A DNA stretch of 64,000 nt, taken from positions 15,378,980 to 15,442,979 of the forward strand of contig OZ020623.1 in NCBI GenBank assembly GCA_963971575.1, in the 5' to 3' direction. The DNA is from Liopterus haemorrhoidalis (Eukaryota; Arthropoda; Insecta; Coleoptera; Dytiscidae). The notes below the pieces were generated by a model. The model was not told the DNA's origin. It saw only the letters and a program-made list of their open reading frames with translations, and did no database searches. The position numbers and the translations under genes are program-made. Below, in pieces: positions 33,448 through 44,872 of this stretch (the first letter of the stretch is position 1; each line of letters opens with the position of its first letter).

Positions 33448-35689
33448 ATATTTGTTGACTTTTGTCAATTTTCGTTGACAGTCTCCTTGAGGTTAATTAA
33501 CCACGTCACAATTTTTTTAACAAGCGTATAACGTAACACTCTATTGAAAAATATAACTAACATAACCGCCCATGTAAATCAATGATTCCTGGCGAATCAA
33601 CTATCCCTGAATTTGAACAAAACACAGCAACTTCTAATAACTTTTAAGAAACACAACTTTGACAATGACTTTATAGAACTAGATCAATTTGAGGTATAAG
33701 AAAATGGATGTCGTACGGAATCTGGGCAGAGGAACCCAGTCAACTGTTCTGCAAGTTTTACTCAACAAGATAACGACCGAGAGAAGGACTCCATATACCA
33801 AGACATCTGGTGAGCCAAGCAGTAGTCACCATGTGAGTGGGAGTTTTATCCAGGCTCATCCAGTCTCTGATGGATCCCCGCCTTGTAAACAGGTCCGGAT
33901 TGGACCTGTCCGGCCAACACGGTGTGGACCGAAGACTTCCCCAACTCCCATGGGCAAAATCCATCATACATTTACATTGTTAATTTGATAAGATCTAACC
34001 ACCCATGTGACATATGGTGGAGGCGCCTCCACCACTTATTTCTCCTAGTAATGTAAAGAAATTGATCACTTTCGAATGTGAGTACATATACTAAAGTATA
34101 CTGAGCACATCATGGACAGATCTAGTAAGAAATAATCCTCCTTGATAGTGAAGCAGGAAATGTGAGCGGAAAAAGAGATATATTTCTAATTCGTCAGAAA
34201 ACTTAAGGTTTTGAATGAATGATCTTCCAGTCGTAAATTTACTTGAATATTTGATTTATTCGATTTCGTTAAGCTGTAAAAATTTTATAGCTAGAACACG
34301 TGAAGTAACTTCATATTAAAATTATAATAAGATTTTCCGAAGTTGGAAAATCGTAAATTTTAATCATATCATATCTAGCAACATATTGGCTACTTTGTAG
34401 AATAAATATAATGTAAGATTTGCTGACAGTGATTCTAGCAAAATTCTTTCTAATATTATTCAATCTTAAGTAAGAATCTGTAACGAATCTCATCACAAGA
34501 TCGGCTCTAAGACTTTAGAAAATCTACCATTGTGTTGAATTGCATTTTAGGAACTGTTAGCATTTTTAGAGATTTTAAAGGGTTCATTACAATTAATATA
34601 TTTTAGAATTCAGATAATAGCAAAAGAGAAGCCATAAATTATAAAACGTGACTTCAAAATTAGTTTGTACATTTTATTGTTCAAAATGACAAAACAGAGA
34701 CAAAAGTTTTTGCGATACGTATTAAAAAAAAAAAGATCAAAAAACTCTTTTTCCACGACTATATAGATATACGTTCATTACAGGCGTGTCAGTGATTAGT
34801 AAATGTAACACATTCCTCACTCCTTTAAATAACACACCGCTGACCAGTTACGTAATGAGCTCATTACGTAACAGGTTGAGCTCATTACATAACAGGTTCA
34901 AGCAGCAATTAGGTTAAAATTTTATCCTCGGTGTGGTTAATCCAGTAGGTTATATTTGGAATATTAACTCCAGCCAAATACGTGGTGTTAACTTTTAACC
35001 AGCTGTAATTCTAACCTCTAATTATTACTAGAACAAATTGAAGATAAAGAAGTTAATAAGTGAAAAATTAATATAGGTGAATAAAAAATATATACAAATG
35101 CTTTTCAGGAGATCAGAAACAAACAATAGCAACTGAGTGATATGAGTGATTTAATTTTTTACCCTTAAATTTATCTGAAGAAACATTATAAAATTCTTTT
35201 ATTTGTCTAAAACTTCTACGGAATATCTCGTTTTACAAATGTTCTTTTTTTTTGAAAATCCGAAAAAAACCAAAAGATTTCTCGATATATTGCAAGTAAA
35301 TATTTAAAACCTTAAAATTATGTTAAACTTATAAATTTTGATTCCTATGTTTAAAAATAAAAATAAGGTAAGTAAATATAACCTGAAAATAAAAGTATCT
35401 TATTATAGAAGAAAGATAAGACAGAAAAAATATTGATACATTTCCATGTAATGGTAATATTATATATTTTTTTTTTTCTATACCCGTAATTATTTATATA
35501 TAAATATTGTACATTTCCGCAATGTAGGTTTATTATATTTAAACGTCGTTCATTCACGATTCAACCATAACACTTGTTTACATTAATCATCAGTTTTTTA
35601 CTTTTTGAGTGAATAACACGTGTAATACCTTCATAGAATAAAATACATAATTAATATACGCAAATTAAAAGTTTAATATTGTGTCTATA
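33448..35689. other. AT-rich, no recognisable genes
   Basis: A GC-richer patch at about 33770-33965 gives a 99-codon plus-strand frame (33689-33988) and a 69-codon minus-strand frame, neither with a known motif. Elsewhere the sequence is AT-rich. A short palindromic GAGCTCATTAC repeat is seen at 34857-34890. The leader of the two-ORF element probably begins near 35690. Confidence 0.45.
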
Positions 35690-36068
35690 ACCAGTGGCAG
35701 CAGAAAATTTTTGTACGTCAAGTGATATAAGTGTGGAGAAACTAACAGTGCTGTACTACTTGTTATTAACAATAACAATTTATAACATATACAAGTTGGA
35801 CAAGCTAGGTATTAACTTGTCTGTGCACTATCTACAATCCGTCTGTTGGGTGCCATACCACCAGCATCGCACAATTGCTTAATAGTTTGCCTGCCTCAAG
35901 GAGTACAAGATATTGCAAAAATTTACTTCAATCTACTTGCTGCATATTATACCACCATCATTACACAGCTGCTTGACGAGTCTGTACAGTCTAAGGGACA
36001 CTACTTTTTATCAAACTACCAGCTTAAATTTGATTTTATACGCTTAATTTATAATTAATTTCGCTGAA

Positions 36069-37028
36069 ATGTCCATCTGTAGTATATGCGTCAACAAAGT
36101 GACTGCAAGATTACCTGGCCTGCAATGCAGTGGCCCTTGCTCAAAATTTTATCATGCGAAGTGTGTGGATGTTCCTATAAAGGACCTACAGTCTTTCAAC
36201 ACAGACGGGGTATCATGGAAATGTCCATCATGTCGAGCTCCTAATAACGATGGCGCAAACCGGTCCATCATCTTACTCGAGAGTGACGACAAGAATCTAC
36301 CTGAAATCCAGTGTACAATTCAGTCACTTTATTATCAGATTCGTGATATGAATGCTCATTTGCAAGACATGCGTGGGAAAAATGATGAATTACTTGCGTC
36401 TGTCTACTTTTGCAGCGCAAAGGTATCGGAATTTGAGGCGGTCATGCATGAAATGGCGAGAAAATTCAAAATTATTGATGCACTTCAGCAGGAAAATGCT
36501 GCTTTAAAGGCTGAAGTCAAAAATATTAACAGCAGACTCGATCTAGAGCAAAGGATTAGAATTGATAATTTGGAAATACAGGGTATTCCAGAATCCAAAA
36601 CTGAAAACGTTTATAAAGTCTTGGAACAATTGGGAAACGGAATTAGTTACCCTATACCTCAAAATATCGTGAGTACCAAGCATAGAGTACAACATTTTAG
36701 TCCAAACAACAAAATGCCACGAAATATTGTTGTCAAACTTCTTAGTCGTTCAACAAAATTTGAAATCCTTGCTGCGGCTAGAAGAACCAAGCAAAGCTCT
36801 TCAAATATTGGTAAACCTGGACTTAAAATCGCCCAACTTGGTGAATCAATCTTCATTAATGAACACCTCACAAGCAACAACAAATTTCTCTACAAAAAAA
36901 CCAGAGAAATGGCCAAGGAACGCGGTTATAAATATGTCTGGGTTCGAAATTGTATCATAAATGTTCGCAAAAATGAGACATCACCGGCCAGAGTTATTAA
37001 ATGTGAATCAGACGTTCTTAAAATGTAA
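36069..37028 (+). CDS. LINE ORF1 protein: PHD finger and FP-like domain
   Basis: A 319-residue nucleic-acid-binding/chaperone-type ORF1 product of the non-LTR element. It packages element RNA in related systems. Residues 4-55 form a PHD-type finger (C4, C7, C20, C24, H29, C32, C52, C55). A heptad-rich segment about 95-185 (SLYYQIRDMNAHLQDM...LQQENAALKAEVKNINSRL) should form a coiled coil for trimerisation. Residues about 185-310 (RIDNLEIQGIPES...KHRVQHF...RNIVVKLLSR...IFINEHLTSNNKFLYKKTREMAKERGYKYVWVRNCIINVRK) match the FP-like domain found in many insect LINE ORF1s. The start is the first Met of an open frame close to the leader. The frame is intact and lies 56 bp upstream of ORF2. Confidence 0.88.
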   Translation: MSICSICVNKVTARLPGLQCSGPCSKFYHAKCVDVPIKDLQSFNTDGVSWKCPSCRAPNNDGANRSIILLESDDKNLPEIQCTIQSLYYQIRDMNAHLQDMRGKNDELLASVYFCSAKVSEFEAVMHEMARKFKIIDALQQENAALKAEVKNINSRLDLEQRIRIDNLEIQGIPESKTENVYKVLEQLGNGISYPIPQNIVSTKHRVQHFSPNNKMPRNIVVKLLSRSTKFEILAAARRTKQSSSNIGKPGLKIAQLGESIFINEHLTSNNKFLYKKTREMAKERGYKYVWVRNCIINVRKNETSPARVIKCESDVLKM

Positions 37029-37084
37029 ACCCTCTCGAACTTTAACAATTTAAGTAAGAATAATTCTGTTTTCACTTTCTTGTA

Positions 37085-39772
37085 ATGGCTGTATCCTATT
37101 TTTATCAAAACGTCCGAGGATTGCGTTCTAAAACACATATTTTATGCGAATTTATTAAATAGTGACTTTGACGTGATATGCATCACAGAAACATCTCTTA
37201 TGTCTAGTATAAACACTAGTGAACTGTTCACGCCTGAATATAACGTCTTCAGAAGAGATCGGAATCAATCCAACTCACTGAAAAAGGGCGGTGGTGGTGT
37301 CCTTGTCGCTGTACGAAAATCTATCCCAGTGAAGTGTTGTGAAAAGTGGTTCAGTGCGGCAGAGCACGTGTGGGTAACTATTGGTAGTGGCTTAAACAAA
37401 CTACATCTCTGTGTGACTTATCTTCCTCCTGGAGATGCGGATGCTTTCTCTTCTTTCACGGAAAACCTGAGTGTTGTGATGGGCGAAACTGATGACGATG
37501 TTTTACTCATATGTGGTGATTTCAATTTACCAAACATAACTTGGTCACAAAATGAACGTAAAATCTTGATTCCATCAAATTTCTCAGATTCGCGGTCGAC
37601 TTTATTTGTGGACTTGACATCGTTATGCGGTCTCGCGCAGTTCAACACTCACAGGAATTATATAAATGATCATATTCTGGACTTAGTCCTTACTAATGTA
37701 AACTCAGTTTTGAAACCTGTACTAAAGAGCAATTTTTCTCTGGTACCTGAAGATGGTTATCACCCGTCTTTAGAGTTGGCTGTTTCCATTTTTTATGATA
37801 AACTGAATGATATATTGCTCCGCCACGTACCGAGGAAAAAACCTTACAATAAAAAATTCCCAATTTGGTATTCTGCTTCAACCATAAAAACAATAAAAGA
37901 AAAAAGAAAGTATCAAACCCGCTGGAAACGTTACAATAATGAATTAGACTATGTCACATTTAGCATGCTAAGAGGTAGATGTAAATTATTAATTATAAAA
38001 GACTACAAAAAATATTTATCGGAAGTGGAGGATAATATAACAGTAAATCCAAAACTTCTTTGGAAATTTCTCAAAAACAAAAAAAGTTCTCATTTATGCA
38101 TTCCTAACACAATGTTTTACAACAATCAAAGTGCAAACGATGGAGAGACGGTTGCTGAACTGTTTTCCGTGTACTTCAGATCTGTTTATGAAAAATGTTT
38201 AACATCCGACCCACAAGTACTTCTAAATAATTGTCCAAACAATGAAGTCTCATATGCTGAGAATTTGATAAATAATAGTTTTCTTTACGCTAGGCTGATG
38301 GCACTGGATCAAAATAAAGGCCCAGGTGATGCCGGCATACCTGCATCGTTGTTAAAAAATTGCTGCACGGGATTTCCAATTCCAATTTCAATATTATTTA
38401 AAAAATCTATATCTAGCGGTATAATGTCTACAATATGGAAAAATGCATTAATTACTCCTATATTGAAGTCAGGCGACTAAAGTTGCGTAGGTAACTACAG
38501 GCCTATTTCAAAATTATCAGCGATTGCTAAAGTGTTCGAGTCAATTATATACGACGAAGTTTTTAATAACGTAAAACAAATTATAATACCTCAACAGCAT
38601 GGTTTTTTCAAAGGCAGATCTGTGGAATCGAATCTCCTGTATTATACACAAACAGTATCTAGTGCGTTAGACCAGCGTGTCCAAATCGATGCTGTTTATA
38701 CGGATTTCAGCAAAGCTTTTGACAAAATTGATCATTGCATATTACTTAAAAAATTAGCTGAGGCTGGGATTCATGGTGTATTGTTACGTTGGGTTGACTC
38801 GTATATAAAAAACCGTTCACAAGTGGTAGTTGTTAATGGTTACAAATCCAAGGCATTTGTTCAACTTTAGGTGTCCCACAGGGTTCACACCTAGGTCCAT
38901 TCTTCTTCATTTTATACATTAATGATATTGTAAAATGTTTTAAATTTTCTGAAATATTGTTATATGCAGATGACCTAAAAATTTTTTCCCATATTTCATC
39001 ACTTTCAGACTGTCATCTTTTACAAACTGATCTCATACGACTACAAGATTTCTGCACTGCAAATAAATTATGTTTAAACTTTTCAAAATGCTACCATATA
39101 ACTTTCTCTCGGAATCAAAATCAGTTCTTATTTCATTATAACATAAATTCAAATCCTATAAAAAATGTAACTTATATCAAAGACCTAGTTGTAACTTTTG
39201 ACACTAAACTTAATTTCAATATCCATATCAATAACATTGCACTGAAAGCGTTCAAAATGCTCGGCTTCATCATACGAACATCTAAATATTTTACAAACCA
39301 TAAAACAATCACTACTTTATATCATGCATATGTTCATTCTCACTTATGTTATTGTAGTACCATCTGGAACCCTCAATATGAGGTACAAATATCTCGATTG
39401 GAGAAAATACAAAAAAGATTTCTCCAATATCTGTGCAGAAGAACGCCAATTTCAAGTACTTGTTATCTTGACTCGTGTAGATATTTTAACATTATCACTG
39501 TTAAAGATAAAAGATCAATTTCAGATGTTATTATGCTAGTCAAAATAATTAATGGTATAATAGATTCTCCATCTTTACTCAGCCTTGTGAATCTCAATGC
39601 TCCCAATCGGAATTTAAGAAACACTTATTTATTTGACGTACCCTTTGCTAAAACTAACTCGAATCAAAATGCACCCATGCTGAGGCTGCCATTTATCTTC
39701 AACCAACTATCCTCTATTCTTGATTTTGATATTTTCTTCAATAATATAAATTTTATAAAAAAAAATAGTTAA
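37085..39772 (+). pseudogene. LINE ORF2: APE endonuclease and reverse transcriptase, disrupted
   Basis: Nicks target DNA and copies element RNA by target-primed reverse transcription in related elements. From the Met at 37085: YFYQNVRGLRSK, then after a frameshift near 37150 VICITETSL, GGGGVLVAVRKS, CVTYLPPG, LLICGDFNLPNITW, NDHILDLVLTN and EDGYHPSLEL (the terminal SDHxP motif is altered). RT region: WKNALITPILKSGD followed by a stop at 38478, NYRPISKLSAIAKVFESI, DAVYTDFSKAFDKIDH, a frameshift near 38868, GVPQGSHLGP, YADD at about 38960. The rest is the thumb and connection (39000-39772). At least three lesions make it inactive. Confidence 0.9.
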
Positions 39773-40289
39773 AACACACTTTTTACAATCTTACTAATTC
39801 ATTGTAATTTACATCTACAATCGTAACAAAGACTTATTATAAAAACTTTATTGTATTGGTTTTAGAGAATATTATTTAAGAAGTTTTAGGTATATTTTGT
39901 TATTTTATTACTCATTGTAAACAATGTTTATGTATAAGTATATTTTTGTAATTTTCTTTTTGTCGTTGTAGTGTTGGGTTTAAACCCGTTTACAACGCGA
40001 AAACCACTTAAATAAAATAAAAAATAAATAAATAATCCACACTTACACTAGTAAAATAATTTCACAACATACTTTTAACCATAAGATTAAAAAGTTAGAA
40101 CTGAACGCTAGGGTTATAACCTGAGATACAGAATAAGAAACAAGGTTAAAATTTTAACGCATAGTTAAAATGTTACTTTTTAACCATCATTATTAACCAA
40201 ATCTTTTTAACCACAAAAGATACAGAATTGACCCGATTAAGTGTCAAACTAGTTGCTTTGTCAGACAAACAGACACATGCAGGATCGTA

Positions 40290-40745
40290 CCCAGAGTTTC
40301 TTCTCAGTTCATGTTCATTACGGAGTTTTTTTCAGATTTTTGGATCAATCTTTTTGGGAGATAGGGTGGGAGACAAAAGTTTTTGGACACATTTTTTGCA
40401 AAAATCCAAGCAAAAAAAAAATTATATTTCAAAAATAAAAATTTGTTTGTTGATCCACGCATTAAGAGGTTTCATTTGGTAAGCCTTTCAAAATTTTAAA
40501 AAAATATATATTTTTTTTTATTAAATACATAATTGTATATATTTATCTCGGGATGCGTTTTTGGACCTCTCAGTATTTTTCCTATACATATGTGTGTCAA
40601 AGAGTTGTATACCCATACCAAATTTCAATTTTCTATGTTAAGCCGTTTGGCTACAATTTCTCCCCTATAGACAGACAGAGAGACACATGAGTGATGTTAT
40701 AAGAGTTTTTTGGTGGTCTTACTTACAAAACCCTAAAAAACGTGT
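40290..40745 (-). repeat. GTCY repeat family 2, partial copy
   Basis: Matches the body and GTCY-side end of the 60411-61495 copy: GTGGGAGACAAAAGTTTTTGG, the GCCGTTTGGCTACAATTT segment, a short CAGACAGAGAGA tract and ACAAAACCCTAAAAA. The left portion is missing. Non-coding. Confidence 0.65.
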
Positions 40746-41350
40746 GACTTGAAAGCGTGTTTTTCTCGTGTTTGGAGGAGGGGTTATTTGATCATACCTA
40801 CCAAACCCTAAACACATCGATTTTTAACAGTTAACGAATTGTAAATAGGCATTTTTTTAAACCGAAACGTTATTTTTAATCCTTGTATATAACTTGAGAT
40901 TATTCCGATCGTTGCTTTTCATCTTTTACATCAATTTATCATACTTTTTATTATCTGTAATTTATCAACCTTATTAACCATAATCCTAGGGTAGAAATAT
41001 CGACAGATAATAAATTACTCGCACTTTTCCCAACTATTCTAAACAAAACTAATCAGGATTCCGGGCACGAAGAGCTAATTGTACGCCATCTCTGAGTGCT
41101 ATCTATCATTAGACTGACGGGACTACAGCATTCAGTAAGATGTTCAGTAAGGCTATCTTGATTTATTACTTGTTAGAACAAGCTTGTTACGATTTAGTAA
41201 AAATTAAAGTGTTAGACAAGAGTCTGGCTAGTAAACTTTGAGGAAGAACGGGTAGTTACCACAAACATCAAAGAAGACCACCTAGCCTAGTTAGTAGGGA
41301 GTTTATAGTACCAAATTAACATGTTTTCTTCAAAACTGCGTAAGAAATTT
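40746..41350. other. AT-rich, nothing recognised
   Basis: No coding similarity or paired repeats seen. Confidence 0.4.
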
Positions 41351-41354
41351 AAAG

Positions 41355-41775
41355 TGGCGAACAGAATGCAACGAGTTCTACGGTGCGTTGACGGCGTTCG
41401 TACGGCGCTATCTGTCAGAAGAAAGTTAAAACCAAGCTGTCGTACGCAAGTGCACAGAATGGACAACGTTCTACGGCGTTCGAACGCCGTTGACGCAGAA
41501 CACCTAACCTCAGTTTTTACTGAATGGTAAAGTGTTTGTATGTATAAATAACTTGCATACAACAGAAATAACATCAGACACAAGTCTTCATCATCCATTA
41601 TACTTTTAATAAAAGAAAGCGCACGTATAAACACAGATATAGGTTGGCAAGTGACACTTGACGGCGCTAAAAATGATTGCATTGTGGGCAGGCGAAAATT
41701 CAACGGCATTCTCAGCAACGCCGTCGCAAATGACGGCGCGCTGACGGCGTAGCGCGCTGGGCATTCTGTTCCTGG
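41355..41775. mobile_element. GC-rich inverted-repeat element (possible Harbinger MITE)
   Basis: GAACAGAATGC near 41359 pairs with GCATTCTGTTC near 41762. Both are followed inward by clusters of CGCTACGGCGT/GACGGCGTTCG-type words. The region is rich in CpG against an AT-rich background. The 196-codon minus-strand frame across it (41287-41877) has no recognised motif. TAA-like trinucleotides at the borders would suit PIF/Harbinger, but this is tentative. Confidence 0.5.
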
Positions 41776-41909
41776 CTTAAGATTTGGACGCGCTATAATA
41801 CGCAGTGTTACAGTTCTATTCTCTAAGCAACCTGTTAAAATCTTAACGTAGAAAACTGACGTTAATTTTTTTAACACTATTTTAACACATTTTGTAAATG
41901 TTATTCGCT

Positions 41910-42801
41910 CAGTGGCGCAGCGTGGGACTCAGCCGCCTGGGGCGGAGCCCATTTTGCCGCCACCTTATTTAGGTATTTAAATCCAATAGGCTCCAAAATT
42001 TACAGAATTTGCCGCCCCCACCGCCCCCGCTACGCTACGCCACTGATATTACATACAATTTTTCGACAAAGTTCAATAATTTAACAATCACAAATCACAA
42101 CACGCACTTAAAGAAAATCATGAATTGTAGCAAGTTAATTGAGTCAATGTGAATTGGACGACTGATGTTACAGGTGTTATTAGACAATATTGAACACTAT
42201 TCTTTATATGAAATAATTAATTCTCGCTCAATATTCGGCGTGAACAATTCGAGCACAAAATAAAACACGGGGAATTACCGCAAGGTAACTGGTTAGTACA
42301 GATAGTGTTTAGAGTCGCTAGAGCGAGCGAGATGACTACACTCACTTAAAGAGAGGGTATTCCCCGGTTCCGTCACAGATTAAATAATAAAAAGTTCCGT
42401 GCTCAATTTAATCAGTACGAATTGTAGGTGCGGCAAAAATATGAAAAGAAATGGTTCAAATTTTTAGTTCAGATTACAAGATATTATTTATTGTAAATTT
42501 TGGCCGCCCCACAAAAATGGGCAGCCCGGGGCGGGCCACACCCTTCGCTCCCCCTACGCTACGCCACTGTCGCAAAAAAAACCATACAGATACACATCAA
42601 CGAATTTTAATGAAAACAATAAAATAAAAATTATTACGCTATTCTTTGAACTAGAAAATAAAATTAGAAAAGCAATTCGTTTTATAAAACATGAAAATTT
42701 TGTACTTTAAAGTGATTCACAAAAAAAATACATTACTGGCGCCCCTAAATTGCTGGCGCCAGGGGCGTACCGCCCCCTCCTACCCCCTAGCTACGCCACT
42801 G
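41910..42801. mobile_element. hAT-like MITE, CAGTGGCG ends
   Basis: 892 bp. Starts CAGTGGCGCAGCG and ends CTAGCTACGCCACTG, with flanking octamers TATTCGCT (41902-41909) and TATTCGAT (42802-42809) differing at one base, consistent with an 8-bp target duplication. Extra copies of the right-end motif lie at about 42031-42045 and 42555-42569, which suggests internal rearrangement or nested relatives. No ORF. Confidence 0.62.
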
Positions 42802-43484
42802 TATTCGATAAGCATATTTGTGTTAATATTTTAATTCGGCGGCGTTAAAATAGCCAGTTAACGTTCTACAAGAAGCACCTACCGAAACGGTGGCTTTAAA
42901 AGTTAACGCTGGTGTTGTGGCTTTAAAAATGGCTGACCTTATTTAAGTAAATGTCATGTTATTAAAATAAATTGAATAAAATACAAGACGGTAGGAATAT
43001 TAATTGTATTAAGGAAAAATTCAAACTTTATAATAATTTTTAAAGTGAATTCTTTACAGTAAAGCTAAGAATGGCCCTTCGTAATTTTTGTGATACAAGT
43101 AACCCAGACACAAGTTCAAGTAATTGTAAAAAAGTAAATAGAGTATTGAAGAATAGTTTTGGTTATTGTTGAGACACAGTACTTAAAATTATAATCTTCT
43201 GCAAGCTACAAAAAATACTTATGCCTCTGCCGTGCTTCACAATATCGCAGTACATTTTAATTGTATATTATTTGAAGAAATAATTGATGTGAATGATAAT
43301 GAAGATCACAACAGTGTTATGTGGAATCCAGGGTAAAAATAGCGTAATAAATCAATTAATTATTTAATAATTGATATTGCCAAACACCTTTATAAAAATT
43401 AAATAAATTCACATTTTATTCAAAAATGAGATAAACTGTTATAATATAATGTGTTATATAAATTAACTAAATAAAAGTTGAATA
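42802..43484. other. AT-rich, nothing recognised
   Basis: No coding similarity or paired repeats seen before the mariner nest. Confidence 0.45.
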
Positions 43485-43600
43485 TACGAGGGCATATTGA
43501 AAAACAATGCCTCCATGGCTATAACTTTATTAGTAATTGATATATGGTTTACATATAAATGTGAAATAATAGTATAAACTGTCCTCTACGCACTGATATA

Positions 43601-44872
43601 CCAGGTCTACAAGTTTGAAATGCGGATTTTTTTCAAACTGAGTGTATAGTTCAAAGTTTCAACACATATGGCGTTTTGTTAAGTTATCATTAAGTGTCAA
43701 ATGCGTATAGGTTATAATTTGAAAAGTGATCATATAGTTTTGTTTTACTGTGTTAAAAATGTCAAATTTTGTGCCAAATAAAGAGCATTCGCCGACAGTA
43801 CTACTGTTTTCTTTCATTTGAAAAAACTGCTGCTGAATCATACCGACTGCTTCGAGAAGCTTATGGTGAATTTGCTCCATCGCAAGATACGTGTGAACGA
43901 TGGTTTCGGCGTTTCAAAAGTGGTGACTTTGATCTTACAGACAAAGAACATGGAAAACCTCCAAAAAAATATGAAGATACAAAATTGGAAACATTGCTAC
44001 AGAAAGACGATAGTCAATCACAAAAACAACTAGCAGAGCAGTTAGGCGTTAGTCAACAAGCTGTTTCCAATCGCCTACGAGAGGTGGGTAAGATCCAGAA
44101 AGTCGGCAGATGGGTTCCACATGCATTGAATGGGAGGCAGATGGAAAAACGCAAAAACACTTGTGAAATTTTGCTTGCACGATACAAAAGAAAGTCTTTT
44201 TTGCATCGTATCATTACTGGCGATGAAAAATGGATTTATTTTGAAAATCCCAAACGCAAAACATCATGGGTAAACCCAGGCTCACCATCCACATCAACTG
44301 TAAGACCGAATCGCTTTGGCAAAAAGACAATGCTCTGTACTTGGTGGGACCAAAAGGGTCTGGTCTATTATGAATTGTTAAAACCTGGTGAAACACTTAA
44401 TACCCAACGCTACCAACAACAACTGATCGAATTGAACCATACGCTGCTCATAAAACGACCAGAATACGAAAGAAGACAGCACAAGGTAATCTTTCTTCAC
44501 GATAACACTCCATCACATAAGGCAAAAGCAGTTTGCAACACATTAGAGGCACTCAAGTGGGAAGTTCTACCCCATGCCGCTTACTCACCAGACTTGGTTC
44601 CTTCAGATTACCACTTGTTCGCATCGATGGGTCACGCAATTTGCCGAGCAGCACTTTTGTTCATATGAAAATGTAAAAGAATAGCTAGATGAATGGTTTG
44701 CGGGGAAAAGGGAAGAGTTCTACTGGCGAGGTATTCACAAATTGCCTGAAAGATGGGGAAAATGTATAACTTCTAATGGAGCATACTTTGAAAAAATAAA
44801 CTTTTACTGTTCTTTTGAGTTTAACGTGTTTTATTTTTTAAAAAAATCCGCATTTCATACTTCTAGACCTGG
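43601..44872 (+). mobile_element. Mauritiana-type (Mos1-like) mariner, near full length
   Basis: 1272 bp with inverted ends CCAGGTCTACAAGTTTGAAA / CCAGGTCTAGAAGTATGAAA and TA on both sides (43599-43600, 44873-44874). Length and termini closely follow Mos1-type mariners. It carries a transposase pseudogene with only a few lesions. Confidence 0.92.
43759..44800 (+). pseudogene. Mos1-like DD34D mariner transposase, three lesions
   Basis: Cut-and-paste transposase. The original start is probably the ATG at 43759 (MSNFVPNKE), with a frameshift near 43810 into the main frame. The main frame contains TCERWFRRFKSGDFDL, the linker, SQKQLAEQLGVSQQAVSNRL (second helix-turn-helix) and the WVPHAL form of the WVPHEL motif. 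Catalytic residues are D152 in TGDEKWI, D245 in LHDNTPSH and D280 in SPDLVPSD, numbering from 43769; 34 residues separate the last two. After YHLFASMGHA a one-base shift (about 44637) and an in-frame TAG near 44680 precede FYWRGIHKLPERWGKCI. All catalytic aspartates are retained. Confidence 0.93.

Larger units (their letters stand above)
35690..40036 (+). mobile_element. Two-ORF Jockey-like non-LTR retrotransposon, nearly full length
   Basis: Carries a possible 5' leader, ORF1 (36069-37028), ORF2 (37085-39772) with endonuclease and RT, and a 3' UTR with the TTGTAGTGTTGGGTTT segment ending in an AATAAATAAATAA tail at 40012-40036. Truncated relatives lie at 11722-16611, 55560-56704 and 57500-59765. 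The 5' limit is estimated. A frameshift near 37150, a TAA replacing a sense codon at 38478 and a frameshift near 38868 disable ORF2. Confidence 0.88.

Noticed and set aside
33689..33988. 99-codon ORF in a GC-richer patch
   Set aside because: No motif, an overlapping opposite-strand frame of similar quality, and no identifiable neighbours; left unannotated as a gene.
41287..41877. 196-codon minus-strand ORF as a host gene
   Set aside because: It lies over an inverted-repeat, CpG-rich element, has no known motif and no supporting splice or codon signals.
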